Below are positions 29,262 through 39,873 of a stretch of 64,000 nucleotides of DNA, in pieces. The translations under genes were made by a program, and so were the position numbers. Origin of the DNA: Effrenium voratum (Eukaryota > Sar > Dinophyceae > Suessiales > Symbiodiniaceae); the NCBI GenBank assembly GCA_963377175.1, contig CAUJNA010000513.1, positions 1 to 64,000 on the forward strand, read 5' to 3'. The notes beneath the pieces were generated by a model that saw only the letters and a list, made by a program, of their open reading frames with translations, had not been told where the DNA came from and did no database searches. Positions within the stretch are counted from its first letter, which is position 1, and each line of letters begins with the position of its first letter.

Positions 29262-29928
29262 GGACATGTGGCCCTAAAGCCCCTAAAACTAAAGTCTTCG
29301 GAGTTTGGGGCAGCAAGCGCGGGCTGGCGACGGAGGTTCCTTCCATTCCTTCTTTTTGTTGGTGATTTTAGGATGATTCATTTGGCGTTATCAAGTCGGT
29401 TGGGGGGTTAAAAAATAAGTGACCATGTTCAGCTCCGACGGTCTTTGAAGACGGCGCAAAATGACAGGGATCGTAAGGGGCATCCATCCTGTTGCAGGAA
29501 TCCCTCGTGCTTCACGAGTCAAGGCATTGGGTGGCGGCTACTTGCTCTTTTTTTCTGGGGGAAGTGCGCCTTTGTCAAGTGGAAGGAGTATGCAAGTAAG
29601 ACATGGAGATACATGGAGGTTGTCAAGACAAGCTATGGGGAAGGAAGACGGAGCTGAACGAGCATGATGCAGAAAACTGATTGTAAACCAAAAGGGGTTC
29701 TTAGGAATCCATTTTATAAAGCAGCCATGCGAAGAGTCCAGGTTTTGAACACAGCCTGTTTCCCCCCTTTAAAAGCGGGTCATTGTTTTGTGCCATGACC
29801 TTTTCGAGGTTATGGAGACTTCAGGTATTGAAGTGAACATCCCAATCCCCACTAACATAGGTTCTCAAATGGGCGGCGAATTCACCTACCAACCTCCATG
29901 GGATTCCAAAACGGTTTGACCACCACAG

Positions 29929-30078
29929 CCATGTGATTCACCAAACTGGATCCCTGGATTTGTGTGGAGCGAAGCGCGTGGGCTCCTTGAGGCCAGCGAA
30001 GGCTACACCTGGTGCGAGGTGTTGCAGGCGCGGCCGGGAGTTCGACGCCGGTGGGCGCCCCGAGCTGGGTCCAGGGCT
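29929..30078 (+). CDS. Exon after a family B 3' end
   Basis: Starts immediately after GACCACCACAG. Phase-0 frame PCDSPNWIPGFVWSEARGLL, EASEGYTWCEVLQARPGVRR, RWAPRAGSRA. GC-rich third positions. The right border is unclear because a second repeat (30096-30185, matching 52375-52450 inverted) follows. Not recognised. Confidence 0.45.
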
Positions 30079-30354
30079 CAAAATCCATGTCCATTTCCAG
30101 GGATCCGGATCTTTCTAGAAAACCAACACCAACAAACCCCGGGCGGAAATGGCGATCGGTTTTTGAACAGAAGGAGGGCTGAAAAGAATGGAAAAGGAAT
30201 CAACCTCTAGAACTAGATCTATTCAAACCAAATGAACAAACACACACGAACAGGACACAGGAGTCCGGAAATGATGGCTTTGGTAGGGGAATTCGTCCCG
30301 TAAAACCCTTTAACATGGCGGGTCCGCAAGCGGTGAACGTGCATAGGCGCTACT

Positions 30355-30753
30355 GTGCATCAGGGGTGTATCTTTGGTTGCCCAATTCCAGTTCCGTGCA
30401 GAGGTAACAGGAACAGTGCAAATAGCCACAACTTTGAATGTGCGATTGAAGGGTCCCTTTTCGACCCCTTTCTAGTGATGCACCCAAGGCAGTGTAGGCA
30501 GTTGTTCTTTGGGCGCTGGGTTGGGGCCTCACCTGCATGCCGACAGAGGCCCCTGTTGGAGTTGCTCCGCATTTGTTTTTCGTTGAATGGCGCGAGAGGA
30601 GATACACTGCACGGCAGCCAATGCTCATTAGACCGTTTCACTTGCACACTTCTCGGTCACAAGAAATTACGCATGCAACACTTCCAGCCTATTTCCCTAT
30701 CCTTGCAGCAGCGGTTGGCCAGTTTGGCGACAAAGTGGCTGCTTGGTGATTAA
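30355..30753 (+). CDS. Hypothetical ORF, 132 aa
   Basis: The 3' half looks like protein: QRPLLELLRICFSLNGARGD, LHGSQCSLDRFTCTLLGHKK, then QRLASLATKWLLGD-stop. A strong acceptor, CCTATTTCCCTATCCTTGCAG, lies inside it at about 30691-30711. The true terminal exon may therefore be only the last 15 codons, and its frame is then ambiguous. Confidence 0.35.
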   Translation: MHQGCIFGCPIPVPCRGNRNSANSHNFECAIEGSLFDPFLVMHPRQCRQLFFGRWVGASPACRQRPLLELLRICFSLNGARGDTLHGSQCSLDRFTCTLLGHKKLRMQHFQPISLSLQQRLASLATKWLLGD

Positions 30754-30959
30754 AGTATGTTAGAATGGCAAATACCAAATTCACCAGGGTGAAGTTTGTC
30801 TGAGAATGTGTCAACTTGTGCTCGGGATTTCAATGCATTTTCACGTTGGACTCAGTTGGACTCGCGGACAGGTTTCACCTGTTTCCACCTCCCACTCGTG
30901 TTTGTGTGCGTGCGTGCATGTGTGTGTGTGTGTGGCTAAAGCGGCGCTTTGGCCCTCAG

Positions 30960-31079
30960 GACGTCCGATCCTTGCTGAGCTTTGCGCTTGGCACCATCTT
31001 GTGCTGCCTGCTCACGCGGAAAGACGCGGTGGCGATCGAGCGGCCCCTTTTCAACGCCTGGCTCAGCATCCAGCTTTGA
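30960..31079 (+). CDS. C-terminal exon, paralogue 1
   Basis: AG (TTGGCCCTCAG) precedes exactly 120 nt: 39 codons plus TGA. Protein DVRSLLSFALGTILCCLLTR, KDAVAIERPLFNAWLSIQL. It aligns without gaps to the exon at 44071-44190: D.RS.LSF.LG..LCCL.TR.D, then A W . . . Q L at the end. One hydrophobic helix with a CC pair, then a charged linker and a short amphipathic end. Same length, same intron position and same stop position show duplicated genes. Function unknown. Confidence 0.75.
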   Translation, partial: DVRSLLSFALGTILCCLLTRKDAVAIERPLFNAWLSIQL

Positions 31080-31391
31080 GCAGACGTGATCTTGAAGCAC
31101 GCCGAGGTACCTGGAAGTGTTTAGAGAAACGATTGACGAACACGCCATGTCTTCTTTGCAAAGGGGTTTCTTAGGGTTCAATCACTAGCAGAATGGCTGA
31201 CCCAATCTGGATGATGAAACTCCTCAGGTAAGTACTGGCTTTTATATTAGCCCCCTTTCTCGTAATGGCGGTTTGAACCCCCAAAACAGCTGTGTGCTTT
31301 ATATTAACACTTCCCGGGTGCGCACCAACACGCCTGCAAGCGGCAAAAATCCGCTTCCTCTGGGCTGCAGCTGGTTTTTTTCTGGCGGGAG

Positions 31392-31991
31392 TCGGGCCTC
31401 AAAGCAGGGAGTGCAGCGCTTCAGACTGGTAGAGCCGGATGAAGTACACTCATTGGGCAAATGGAGCTTGGGCCCTGCGATGAAGGCCCTTTCTCCGCAA
31501 CTGGATTTCAGGTGTCTGAATCACGATATAGGTCCGTTTGTTTTTTGGGGGACCCCCCAAAGTGGCGGTTTTTCTTTTGGTTTCTCTTCCAAACCATCCA
31601 AAAAGGGTTCCCTCAAACAAAGACACACCCAATTAGTGCAGATCAAAGTCCTCCTTTGTCAACCGCGAGCGTGCTCCTCCCCTGAAAAGCTCTTAGATGC
31701 CTTCGAAGACATGTCTCAGAACCTTTCCTGGGTGGGAGCCTACTGGGTATGTCTTTCGGGGGTACTCCTTTTTGCCTGGTTTCAAAGGAAAACCACAAGG
31801 ACAACTGCCAATGTTTTTTTTGGGTTGGGGGGGGGCACCAAAAGGAAAGCCGGCATTTTGGGTTGTCCCCTATAAAAAGACACCCTGCATGCCGGTTGTA
31901 AGTGGTTCTTATCAAAGCTGAGCGCTTCCTGTGGCGAGGTTTGCGCGTGGAGTCGCGCAAAAAGCAAAATCGCCGGAGCGTCTCCTCCCAG
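31392..31991 (+). CDS. Three exons separated by two family A introns
   Basis: Exon 31392-31531 encodes RASKQGVQRFRLVEPDEVHS, LGKWSLGPAMKALSPQLDF, RCLNHDI. Exon 31637-31746 encodes QIKVLLCQPRACSSPEKLLD, AFEDMSQNLSWVGAYW. Junction phases 1 + 2 agree. The third exon, 31903-31991, has donor CAG|GTGTTT. Its best frame (VLIKAERFLWRGLRVESRKK) does not match the phase-0 end of the second exon; a poorer frame (WFLSKLSASCGEVCAWSRAK) does. One boundary there is probably non-canonical. No family recognised. Confidence 0.6.
31532..31636 (+). mobile_element. Family A element as a 105-nt intron
   Basis: GTCCGTTTGTTTTTTGGGG, internal CTTTTGGTTTCTCTTCC, then CAAAGACACACCCAATTAG. The ends are inverted repeats, and the exon phases either side agree when it is removed. 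Confidence 0.75.
31747..31902 (+). mobile_element. Family A element in intron position (156 nt)
   Basis: GTATGTCTTTCGGGGGTACT, internal GTTTCAAAGGAAAACC, right TATAAAAAGACACCC, then 22 nt to AG. The donor GTATGT is within the left terminal repeat. Confidence 0.65.
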
Positions 31992-31999
31992 GTGTTTTT

Positions 32000-33140
32000 T
32001 TAAAACAACGAAACCGAATCCCAGCGAGCGAGCGACGGAGCAGTCCTTCAGTCTGGATGTCTTAGAGGAATCTATGATGGTGTCCACTGCCCCCAGACCA
32101 CCCCTAGGGGTTTAATGGGAGATACTGTATGGCCACTATGTAAAGGGTATATTCTTCTGTTTACCACGGGGGTAGTGGTTTCGGGCTAGTGGAAACCATC
32201 ATAGACGGTTTTGCAGGGTCCTGGTCCATGATGAAGAACCATAGTGCTTTTTAGGTTAACTTTGTTTCGGAATAGATGGCACTGGTTTAGATGGGTGCTA
32301 TTCCATTTGCCAGGGCCTTCTATCTTTCCCAAAGGCCACCTATCTATGTAAAGAGCGCCTGCGCAACCTGACGAGTTTAAGTTTGCTCAAGTGAGTCTAA
32401 CGGCTTCGAGGGCATGCTTTAGCCAGGGTGTTTGCTCAAGGCACAGGTGCTTTTGAGCCCCCGTTCAACATCATCCTGTAAGGCCCTACGGTGCAGATGG
32501 GTCTAGTAGAGACGATCAAAGAGCAAAAGATCCCTGTTTGCCCACAGCAAATTGCATTTGCATGTATTATTTGCTAGCATCCAGAGAGCATGCGAGGTGA
32601 AACTTGCTGGCAACGGCTTCTGCACTGTATGACTGGTCCACTGTGGCTTGACATGTTCCTGTTGCCAACCCTTCCATCCATAGGCATGCAAAGGACACGA
32701 CGAGGTTTTTTTTTACACGGGGGATTGTTGGACTCCGGATAGGTCTCACAGCTCCCGGATTTGCAGAGGACTCTTTATTGCTTCCGGTCTGGTTGCACCG
32801 ATGTTGGATTGGTTCACCAGCTCTATTTGCGCGCCAATCTGGGAGGAGGGAGCGAAAGGCGCAGCCCATCTCTAGAGCTGAGGGGGCCTCTTGAATCGGA
32901 GAGGTACGCCTTGCGGCAAACGTGCGGGGATTTAGGCTGAGAGTGCTTTACGGTATGGTTGGGTAGTTTTGTATTTTTTTGAAGGGCTGCGATTTCATGT
33001 GGTATGTCTTTCAGCTGGACATGAGAGGCGAACATGCAGCGCTGATCGTGCTTGTAAGGACTTAATACATGCAGAGCTTATCTACAAAACAACACAGGCA
33101 CCGCAGCCTACTTCTCAGGACCACAGCTTCATTGCTGACA
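32000..33140. other. Non-coding with family I copy 2 at 32115-32200
   Basis: Family I (see 2425). Otherwise no exon with good signals. The 32567-32869 minus frame is weak. Confidence 0.4.
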
Positions 33141-33148
33141 TTCTCTAG

Positions 33149-33402
33149 CACCCGCCCTCCGGGCACTGCTGGCACTGTGTGTTTGTAGCAGACCCGCAGA
33201 TAGACGAACTGTAGGCCTTGATGTTTTTGACCCCGCGGTGGGGACGTTGGGCTCTGCAGCGGCTGCGACAGCCCTTGGAAGGGAGCTCAGACATACTTCA
33301 ATGAATCCTATGCTATTACGCAAATCATCAGTTATCAGTTGGGGACGACAAAGAGGTCTGTGCACGCGTGCTTCTCCTTGTGCAGTTGCGCTGGTGGATT
33401 GA
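33149..33402 (+). CDS. Terminal exon (83 aa)
   Basis: The acceptor GACATTCTCTAG precedes CA, then a long open frame: PALRALLALCVCSRPADRRT, VGLDVFDPAVGTLGSAAAAT, ALGRELRHTSMNPMLLRKSS, ISWGRQRGLCTRASPCAVAL, VD, TGA. Third positions are strongly G/C. It lacks an early ATG, which is expected for a terminal exon. The antisense frame is a shadow. Family not recognised. Confidence 0.55.
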
Positions 33403-33640
33403 TTCCTTTTGACCAGTCAAACCTGAAAAGTGACGGATTCCCTTTGAGTTGGAACACCTACCTCGCTCTTAATCCAGGGGCAACAGGACAGTGGACATTC
33501 GGATGATTGAAAGCAAGTGGCGGTCAGTCCCGGGAGAACACCTTAAAGCACAATTCATCCTTGCGCTTCTGAAAGGAGCACGATTTCCACCTTTGTGTTG
33601 CTATGAATGAGGGATCCTTGATTTGAGACTGAGACATCAG

Positions 33641-33846
33641 TCAACTCATTGTGGTTTGCAAACATTTGTATCGAATCCAACGTGCAGCCTGCGCAGCAGC
33701 GTTCCTGCGATCCCCGCTCGCGAAGGGAAGGAACGGACGCCGATCGCGCCGAAGGTTGGGGTCGGCGTTCCATAGGAAAGACTCGATCGATCGAGGTGTG
33801 CATGCGGAGAAAGGCGTGCTTGCTTGATTGCTTGCGTGCTGATTGA
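33641..33846 (+). CDS. Terminal exon (67 aa), Arg-rich
   Basis: The acceptor TGAGACATCAG is followed by NSLWFANICIESNVQPAQQR, SCDPRSRREGTDADRAEGWG, RRSIGKTRSIEVCMRRKACL, LDCLRAD and TGA at 33846. Basic and Cys-containing. It is only 238 nt downstream of another stop (33402), so either two genes end close together or these are alternative ends. Confidence 0.5.
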
Positions 33847-33919
33847 GGTTGCTTTCCTAAATGTTGCCAGAAGGAAGCCTGGAAAGCCTGACAACTGCAG
33901 CGGTTTGTGATTTGTTGCA

Positions 33920-34360
33920 TTGACTTACTTTCGAGTTTGCTGGTCCAGCTCAGCGCAATTGATACTTAAGTGTGAGATGTCGGTCAGGGGGAAGGATCAG
34001 GTTGATGGTACCCTTTGCGGTTTGTTTTGGGACAACACACTCATTGTGTCTGTTCTACACAAGAAGCTCGTGCTCTTTGTGCCTTCGTACAATGCCGCTG
34101 GAGAGGGAGAGAGAGAGAGAGAGACACAAAGAGGAGCATTTGGTTGGCTGAGTTGCCGCACAGCTGCAGAGCCCAACAGAAAGCTAGAGCTACTAGAACG
34201 AGCAGAAGAACAGTGGCAAGCAGCTCACAGAAAATATACAGCTCGCGGAAAATATGTTTGTCGAAAACTCCACAAGTGGCCTCCCTGGGGTGATGCTTCA
34301 AGTGCAAATGTGGTTGGGGAACACTCGGAACGTACAGAAAGTGGACATCACACAATATAA
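33920..34360 (+). CDS. ORF, 146 aa, with (GA)n coding insert
   Basis: Frame MTYFRVCWSSSAQLILKCEM, SVRGKDQVDGTLCGLFWDNT, LIVSVLHKKLVLFVPSYNAA. Then a microsatellite-encoded Gly-Glu-Arg run (34104-34127), and RKLELLERAEEQWQAAHRKY with a basic end RKLHKWPPWGD. The C-terminal half is a predicted helix with high Glu/Arg. One of the longest non-repeat frames. The microsatellite may mark a frame that drifts. No family assigned. Confidence 0.45.
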   Translation: MTYFRVCWSSSAQLILKCEMSVRGKDQVDGTLCGLFWDNTLIVSVLHKKLVLFVPSYNAAGEGERERETQRGAFGWLSCRTAAEPNRKLELLERAEEQWQAAHRKYTARGKYVCRKLHKWPPWGDASSANVVGEHSERTESGHHTI

Positions 34361-34974
34361 ACATGTAAACGATGCCCGTCGAAGAATTAAAGCGTTCCAC
34401 CCATGACCCTGAGTTGCAGCTCCTCTTTCTGTTGCCGTTGCGCCATTCTTCCGGCGGTGTCCCCGAAAACCAGAGGGAAAGCCCATCCTCCAAAAGATAA
34501 CAGCCACTTTTGGTGGGGTCGCCAGACCTCCAACACAAAAAGGCCGTTGCACCATTTGAAGGGGTCAGCCACGCGACGAGCCACGCGACCGCTTTGGCTC
34601 AGCTTGACCGTCAGCCCAAAGGAAGGCTCTTGAACCCTTCGAGCCGCCACTACATTCCAAAGAAACAGGCGCCGAGTCAAAGTCGGACACGGGGAGGGTG
34701 AATCGGTGCTCCGGTTTCACGGCGCCACGCTGTGGTTTTTCTGTTGCTCCCGGAGTTCCGGGTCGGACTTGAGGCGCTCTTTGGGGAAGACCGCTTTTAG
34801 GGGGTAAACAACCAGTTTGGACTTTTTTCGGCCAATTCACTCAGGAAGTGGGGACCAATTCCTCCAAGTGCTTGATTTCCCTTGTGGCTTTCCCGAACAA
34901 ACCATCCAAGCAGGGGTCCGATTCCTATTTTCCGAGACACCTATGTGGACCGAATGCGCACCGATCGGCACCAG

Positions 34975-35110
34975 ATGGAACCGGCGAAAAACTGAAGTCA
35001 CTCTTCGATCGCGATCGGCGGCGATGATTGGTGGGAGCGGTGGTTTATCAACACAAGCACCCGGGGTTTCACCATCCCAACTCATGCAGGATTTTGTCCG
35101 CCAACAGTAG
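34975..35110 (+). CDS. Terminal exon (44 aa)
   Basis: After GATCGGCACCAG and one base: WNRRKTEVTLRSRSAAMIGG, SGGLSTQAPGVSPSQLMQDF, VRQQ, TAG. A basic start and Ser/Gly linker. A palindromic family A-like repeat (34840-34945) lies just upstream and probably forms the intron. Confidence 0.5.
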
Positions 35111-35609
35111 GGTGTGGGTGAAATGGTTGAAACAGATAAGAACTCGAGGTGAGCTGGGCTATTAGTTGTTAGTTGGCGTCGTGCATTGTATCCATTGAAT
35201 GGTGTTGACTTGTGGTCCCTTACTAGTCGGTCTTGAAAGGATACCCATGTGACTCGCGTTTGGCAAGACGCATGGATCACACTTTTTGTGAGCCAGCATA
35301 ATGAACGACGCGAAACTTGGCAGCCACTAAATTTATGTCCTTAGTCGATGCGACAATGAGAGATTTGCGTGTGCATTGGGGAAGCACCTGCAACTTTTTA
35401 GGGCCTAGGGATTTCAGATAAACTCGCTCTTAACATTTTGCGACGGAACCTTGCTCACGACCCGCAGGGTTGCTGAGACCGGAGACAGTGTGTCCAGCAA
35501 GGCGAAATGCTAAAGCATTGCCGGCTGCAGTAACTCGCAAACGCTACGACTGACTCCTTGGATGCAAAAAAAAAAAAAACAAAAACAAAAAAAAACTCAA
35601 AAAAAAAGA

Positions 35610-35887
35610 CTTGGCGCTGCGTCAAAGCTCGGGCGCCTTCTTGGGGCAGTCCAGAATCGTGGAGCGCGGCGCGTCGTTTTGGCCAGCCCCCGGCGTTGAG
35701 GCAGCAAGCGGTCACCCGGAAGAGGGTGCAAGTCACCTGCCGGAGAAACACACTTGGGTGTGTCTTTTTGGTGGGTATCCCTTTTTGGTTGGTTTAAGGG
35801 GAAAACAGGAGGAAGGCAGCCAATTAGAGGTTACCCTGTTTAAAGACACACACACACACTTAGACTAGTTTCGACATGAGGGAATGA
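35610..35887 (+). CDS. Two-exon gene end split by a family A intron
   Basis: Exon (about 35610)-35757 encodes LALRQSSGAFLGQSRIVERG, ASFWPAPGVEAASGHPEEGA, SHLPEKHTW, ending TGG|GTGTGT. Exon 35864-35887 reads TSFDMRE-TGA. Both sides are phase 0. The left border lies in an A-rich tract (35563-35600) and is uncertain. Not recognised. Confidence 0.5.
35758..35863 (+). mobile_element. Family A element as a 106-nt intron
   Basis: GTGTGTCTTTTTGGTGGG, internal TTGGTTGGTTTAAGGGG, right TTTAAAGACACACACAC, then ACTTAG. ACACACTT directly precedes the left end and recurs at the right end. This is a possible 8-bp target duplication, though it overlaps a CA-rich tail. Confidence 0.75.
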
Positions 35888-36484
35888 TCGAATCTCAGAC
35901 AGACGCTTGACGCTTGTAGAACGCAAACAACCGCCTACTCCTCGGCCTAGTCTGGGCGCTGACCATTTTGCGGGGCATTATTTATTAAGCCATACATTTA
36001 AACAACTTGCCACGTCATTCGGCGGTATGCGACCTGACCCGTGATGAAGGCTCCAATCATAAGGTTCTGTTGTTATTTTGGTTTGTCTAAGTTCATAATC
36101 TCAAGCTTTACACTTAAAAAAAAGGGGGTTTTAGCCTCATGGCAGTAAGGTGTGGAGCTCCTATCAGCATGCTAGAGCCCATGAATGAGAACCCAATATG
36201 TAATGTCTCCTTACGTGGAATATGGGCGCCTGAAAGCAGTGCCTTTTCCTGTTGCTTGGTTTGTCTTTTGTAAACCATCTGTTAAAAATGTTGCCAACTC
36301 CCAACGAAAGACTGAGGAATCGGTCCTCCATGCACCCCCCGGTGCCTTGTTGGGGAGTGAACCCATGGATCTCCTTCAAACCTTTGGTGCATGTTGCCAA
36401 GGGATGTTAGGGACTTTAACTTTTAGCCGTAACTCATGGCCGGGGAGCAGATTTCGCAACCGAGAAACCATCTGCCTGGTTCAG

Positions 36485-36561
36485 GGGATCTCATCGATAT
36501 CGATGATGGACCCAACTACTTGCCGCTTCGGTGGCCACCTCATGATGCTGCCGCGGACTAA
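36485..36561 (+). CDS. Terminal exon, acidic (24 aa)
   Basis: The acceptor CTGCCTGGTTCAG is followed by DLIDIDDGPNYLPLRWPPHD, AAAD and TAA. A longer overlapping frame (36185-36622) has poorer composition. It lies 57 nt upstream of the second family E copy. Confidence 0.5.
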
Positions 36562-36617
36562 GAGAGATGTTGAGTCGTTGAGGTCGCCTGGAATGCGAGT
36601 TCTTGGGCTCCTCGGCT

Positions 36618-36727
36618 CTTAGGGGGAAACATTTTACCCGTTTTTGCTTATTGTGTTTTAGTGGTTGAAGTCCAATTCCACTTATCTGCTGAAATTTAAA
36701 TTGTTGCTCCCCAAACCCAACGTCAAC
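36618..36727 (+). mobile_element. Dispersed repeat family E, copy 2
   Basis: Same block order as 18078-18195, ending AATTGTTGCTCCCCAAACCC. Confidence 0.7.
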
Positions 36728-36766
36728 CAAGCCTTGGTTTGGAAATCACCCATCTTTTCAACCTAG

Positions 36767-36875
36767 CTGCCCAGTGGTGCCCTTCTCCTTTTTTTTGGGG
36801 GGGAGGAGTTCCCCTTTAAAGTCAACCAAAAAAGGATGCCCTTTTTGTCCCGTCACTGGGCATCTTTTTTAAAGT
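36767..36875. mobile_element. Family D MITE, copy 2
   Basis: GCTGCCCAGTGGTGCCC at the left, CACTGGGCATC at the right, core TTCCCCTTTAAAGTCAACC. Confidence 0.75.
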
Positions 36876-36984
36876 CCATAGGATCCCGCTGTTTGCTGGA
36901 TCGTTTGGGTTTGGACATGAGCCTTTCGCGGAGGGTTGCTTGTTAGTCCCCCTTTTTGACCGACCCCAAAACGAGTATCCTCTA

Positions 36985-37017
<33 letters not shown>

Positions 37018-37029
37018 GTGGTCCCGTGT

Positions 37030-38215
37030 TCCGTGTTGCTTCCCCCCCCCCCCCAGATGGTATGGGTCCCCCAGGACTCCCCCCCCCCCCTGGCCCGAAA
37101 CCCCCAGCCCCCGGATCCTGGCACCTACAGTCACCCCCAGGACAAGGCAACCCGCAACCAACCATAAACCAACCCCAAACTAACCCAAAACCAACCCTAA
37201 ATACAACCTAAACCAAACCCTAAACCGTAAACCTCTAAACCGAAACCAATCCTAAATCAACATAAACCAACCCTAAACCAACCCTAAACTAACCCTAAAC
37301 TAACCCTAAACCAAACCCTAAACAATAAACCCTAAACCTAAACCAATCCTAAATCAACATATACCAACCCTAAACTAACCCTAAATACACCCTAAACCAA
37401 TTCTAAACCAACCCTAAACCAAGACTAAACCACCACAACCCAACCACAGGACAGGGGGGGGGTACTTGTCTGACCCACGACCATTGGGGGGGGGACTGGC
37501 AACTTTGTACCATATATATATATATATACATATGCTCAAGGGTTTGCAGGCCCCCGCCCTCCTCCCCCCCCCCCCCCTTTCCTTCCCCCCCCCCCCCTCC
37601 TTCCCCCCCCCTCCTCCTTCCCCCCCCCTCCTCCCCCCCCCCCCTTCCCCCTGTGTTTGATTTATACCTTGATCTCCATGCAACCGTCTGGCTCAAGGCC
37701 CTTTCTTGTACAGATTGCACCATTCATCCAATATATACCTACACAAAAGGACTTATTGCAGGCCGCTTGCAGTGAAACACGGTAATCAGAGCCACCAGGG
37801 ACCATCCATTCTCTTACACTCCATATTGACATATTGGATTTCCTGCGGAATAGATCCAGGGACCACATATACGATCTTCTACTACCGCAAAGTATCCGTT
37901 CCCTTCTGGGATAAGATGCCCCCAGCAGTGGGACTCACCCCCCCCGTCCCCCCACCCCTCCGTGGTTGGGTTTATGGTTTATGTCTAGGACCAACCCCTC
38001 CCTGGGGTTGTGGTGGCGTAGGCTTGGTTTAGGGTTGGAGTGTTCGTGTAAGATGTGTGCTTAGGGTTGGTTTTGTGTTTGTTCAGCTTGGCTTGTCTGG
38101 GTGCGGGGCGTGGCGGGGACCGGAGTACCGGGGTCTGGGGCCGGGCAGGGGGTTCGGGCCATCCGGCGGGGGGGGAGGGGGGATGCCATTGGAGAGGGGG
38201 AGGGGGGACCATATA
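37030..38215. repeat. Inverted repeat enclosing degenerate telomere-type repeats
   Basis: The Pro/C-rich block 37030-37145 (GGTATGGGTCCCCCAGGAC, GGCCCGAAACCCCC) is mirrored in reverse complement at about 38095-38215. Next to the left block, 37140-37440 holds many variants of AACCCTAAACC and AACCAACCCTAAACC. Next to the right block are TTTAGGGTT-type remnants (38028-38080). A C-homopolymer-rich tract occupies 37555-37650. Confidence 0.65.
37140..37440. repeat. Interstitial telomere-like repeats
   Basis: At least 15 degenerate CCCTAAA-containing units (period 7-12), the complement of TTTAGGG. This is the telomere repeat of plants and dinoflagellates. The degeneracy shows it is not an active chromosome end. 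Confidence 0.7.
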
Positions 38216-38659
38216 CGTACAGACATGGGTGTGTTATTTGTTGAGGGTACTCTTTTGAAAGCGTCAAAAGAAAACCAATGGGAGAGCCACCAGTAGTGTC
38301 CTCCCTATTTGGCACTGGATCGAAAAACAGGACCCCGAGAAACGTTGTTGAATCCCACCCTAAATGATGTCCACCAAAGGGTCAGACCAATGAAATTGAG
38401 ACCCATGGAGAGTCCCATTGTCGAAATGGATGTGTCTTTTCTTGGGTACCCCTTGTGGTTGGTACCCCAATTGGTTTATTTTTTCCTGCACCGGCATCAA
38501 AAATATCCCAAGTGGTGCGAAGTACAGGGTTTCATCTACCCCAAGAGTTTGGTGGTGCTGGATTTCGTCAGTACATACTCCCCCACCTTTCTTTGACGTT
38601 CGCTTTCCGCTGACAGGGACCGGGCCCCGAACGTCAGGTTCCATGTCATTGGTGAGTCC

Positions 38660-39773
38660 CTAGTGACCACCAAAAGCTGTACCAAAAACAGCTGCACCAA
38701 GAAAAAGTGCAGGAGTGTACTACCAAAAGCTGTACCAAAAACAGCTGCACCAAGAGAAAGTGCAGGAGTGTACCACCAAAAGCTGTACCAAAAACAGCTG
38801 CACCAAGAAAAAGTGCAGGAGTGTACCACCAAAAGCTGTACCAAAAACAGCTGCACCAAGAAAAAGTGCAGGAGTGTACCACCAAAAGCTGTACCAAAAA
38901 CAGCTGCACCAAAGAAAAAGGGCAGGAGTGTACCACCAAAAGCTGTACCAAAAACAGCTGCACCAAGAAAAGTGCAGGAGTGTACCACCAAAAGCTGTAC
39001 CAAAAACAGCTGCACCAAGAGAAAGTGCAGGAGTGTACCACCAAAAGCTGTACCAAAAACAGCTGCACCAAGAGAAAGTGCCTGAGTGTACCACCAAAAG
39101 CTGTACCAAAAACAGCTGCAGCAAGAAAAAGTGCAGGAGTGTACCACCAAAAGCTGTACCAAAAACAGCTGCACCAAGAAAAAGTGCCTGAGTGTACCAC
39201 CAAAAGCTGTACCAAAAACAGCTGCAGCAAGAAAAAGTGCAGGAGTGTACCACCAAAAGCTGTACCAAAAACAGCTGCACCAAGAGAAAGTGCAGGAGTG
39301 TACCACCAAAAGCTGTGCCAAAAACAGCTGCAGCAAGAAAAAGTGCAGGAGTGTACCACCAAAAGCTGTACCAAAAACAGCTGCAGCAAGAGAAAGTGCA
39401 GGAGTGTACCACCAAAAGCTGTACCAAAAACAGCTGCACCAAGAGAAAGTGCAGAGTGTAAACCACAAAGCTGTAACAAAAACAGCTGCAGCAAGAAAAA
39501 AGTGCAGAGTGTAAACCACAAAAAGCTGTACCAAAAACAGCTGCACCAAGAGAAAGTGCAGGAGTGTACCACCAAAAGCTGTACCAAAAACAGCTGCACC
39601 AAGAGAAAGTGCAGGAGTGTACCACCAAAAGCTGTACCAAAAACAGCTGCACAAAGAGAAAGTGCAGGAGTGTACCACCAAAAGCTGTACCAAAAACAGC
39701 TGCACCAAGAGAAAGTGCAGGAGTGTACCACCAAAAGCTGTACCAAAAACAGCTGCACCAAGAGAAAGTGCAG
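38660..39773. repeat. Minisatellite type 1, about 53-bp unit, about 21 copies
   Basis: The unit contains AAAAGCTGTACCAAAAACAG, CTGCACCAAGAGAAAGTGCA and GGAGTGTACCACC. Copies are more than 90 percent identical. Unit length is not a multiple of 3, so all six frames can be open, giving Lys/Cys/Thr/Ser-rich or Val/Leu/Phe/Cys-rich artefact ORFs. Truncated by the sequence gap. Confidence 0.95.
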
Positions 39774-39873
39774 NNNNNNNNNNNNNNNNNNNNNNNNNNN
39801 NNNNNNNNNNNNNNNNNNNNNNNNNNNNNNNNNNNNNNNNNNNNNNNNNNNNNNNNNNNNNNNNNNNNNNNNN
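39774..39873. other. 100-base assembly gap
   Basis: Exactly 100 N. A fixed-size scaffold gap inside a tandem array. The real array may be much longer. Confidence 0.99.
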
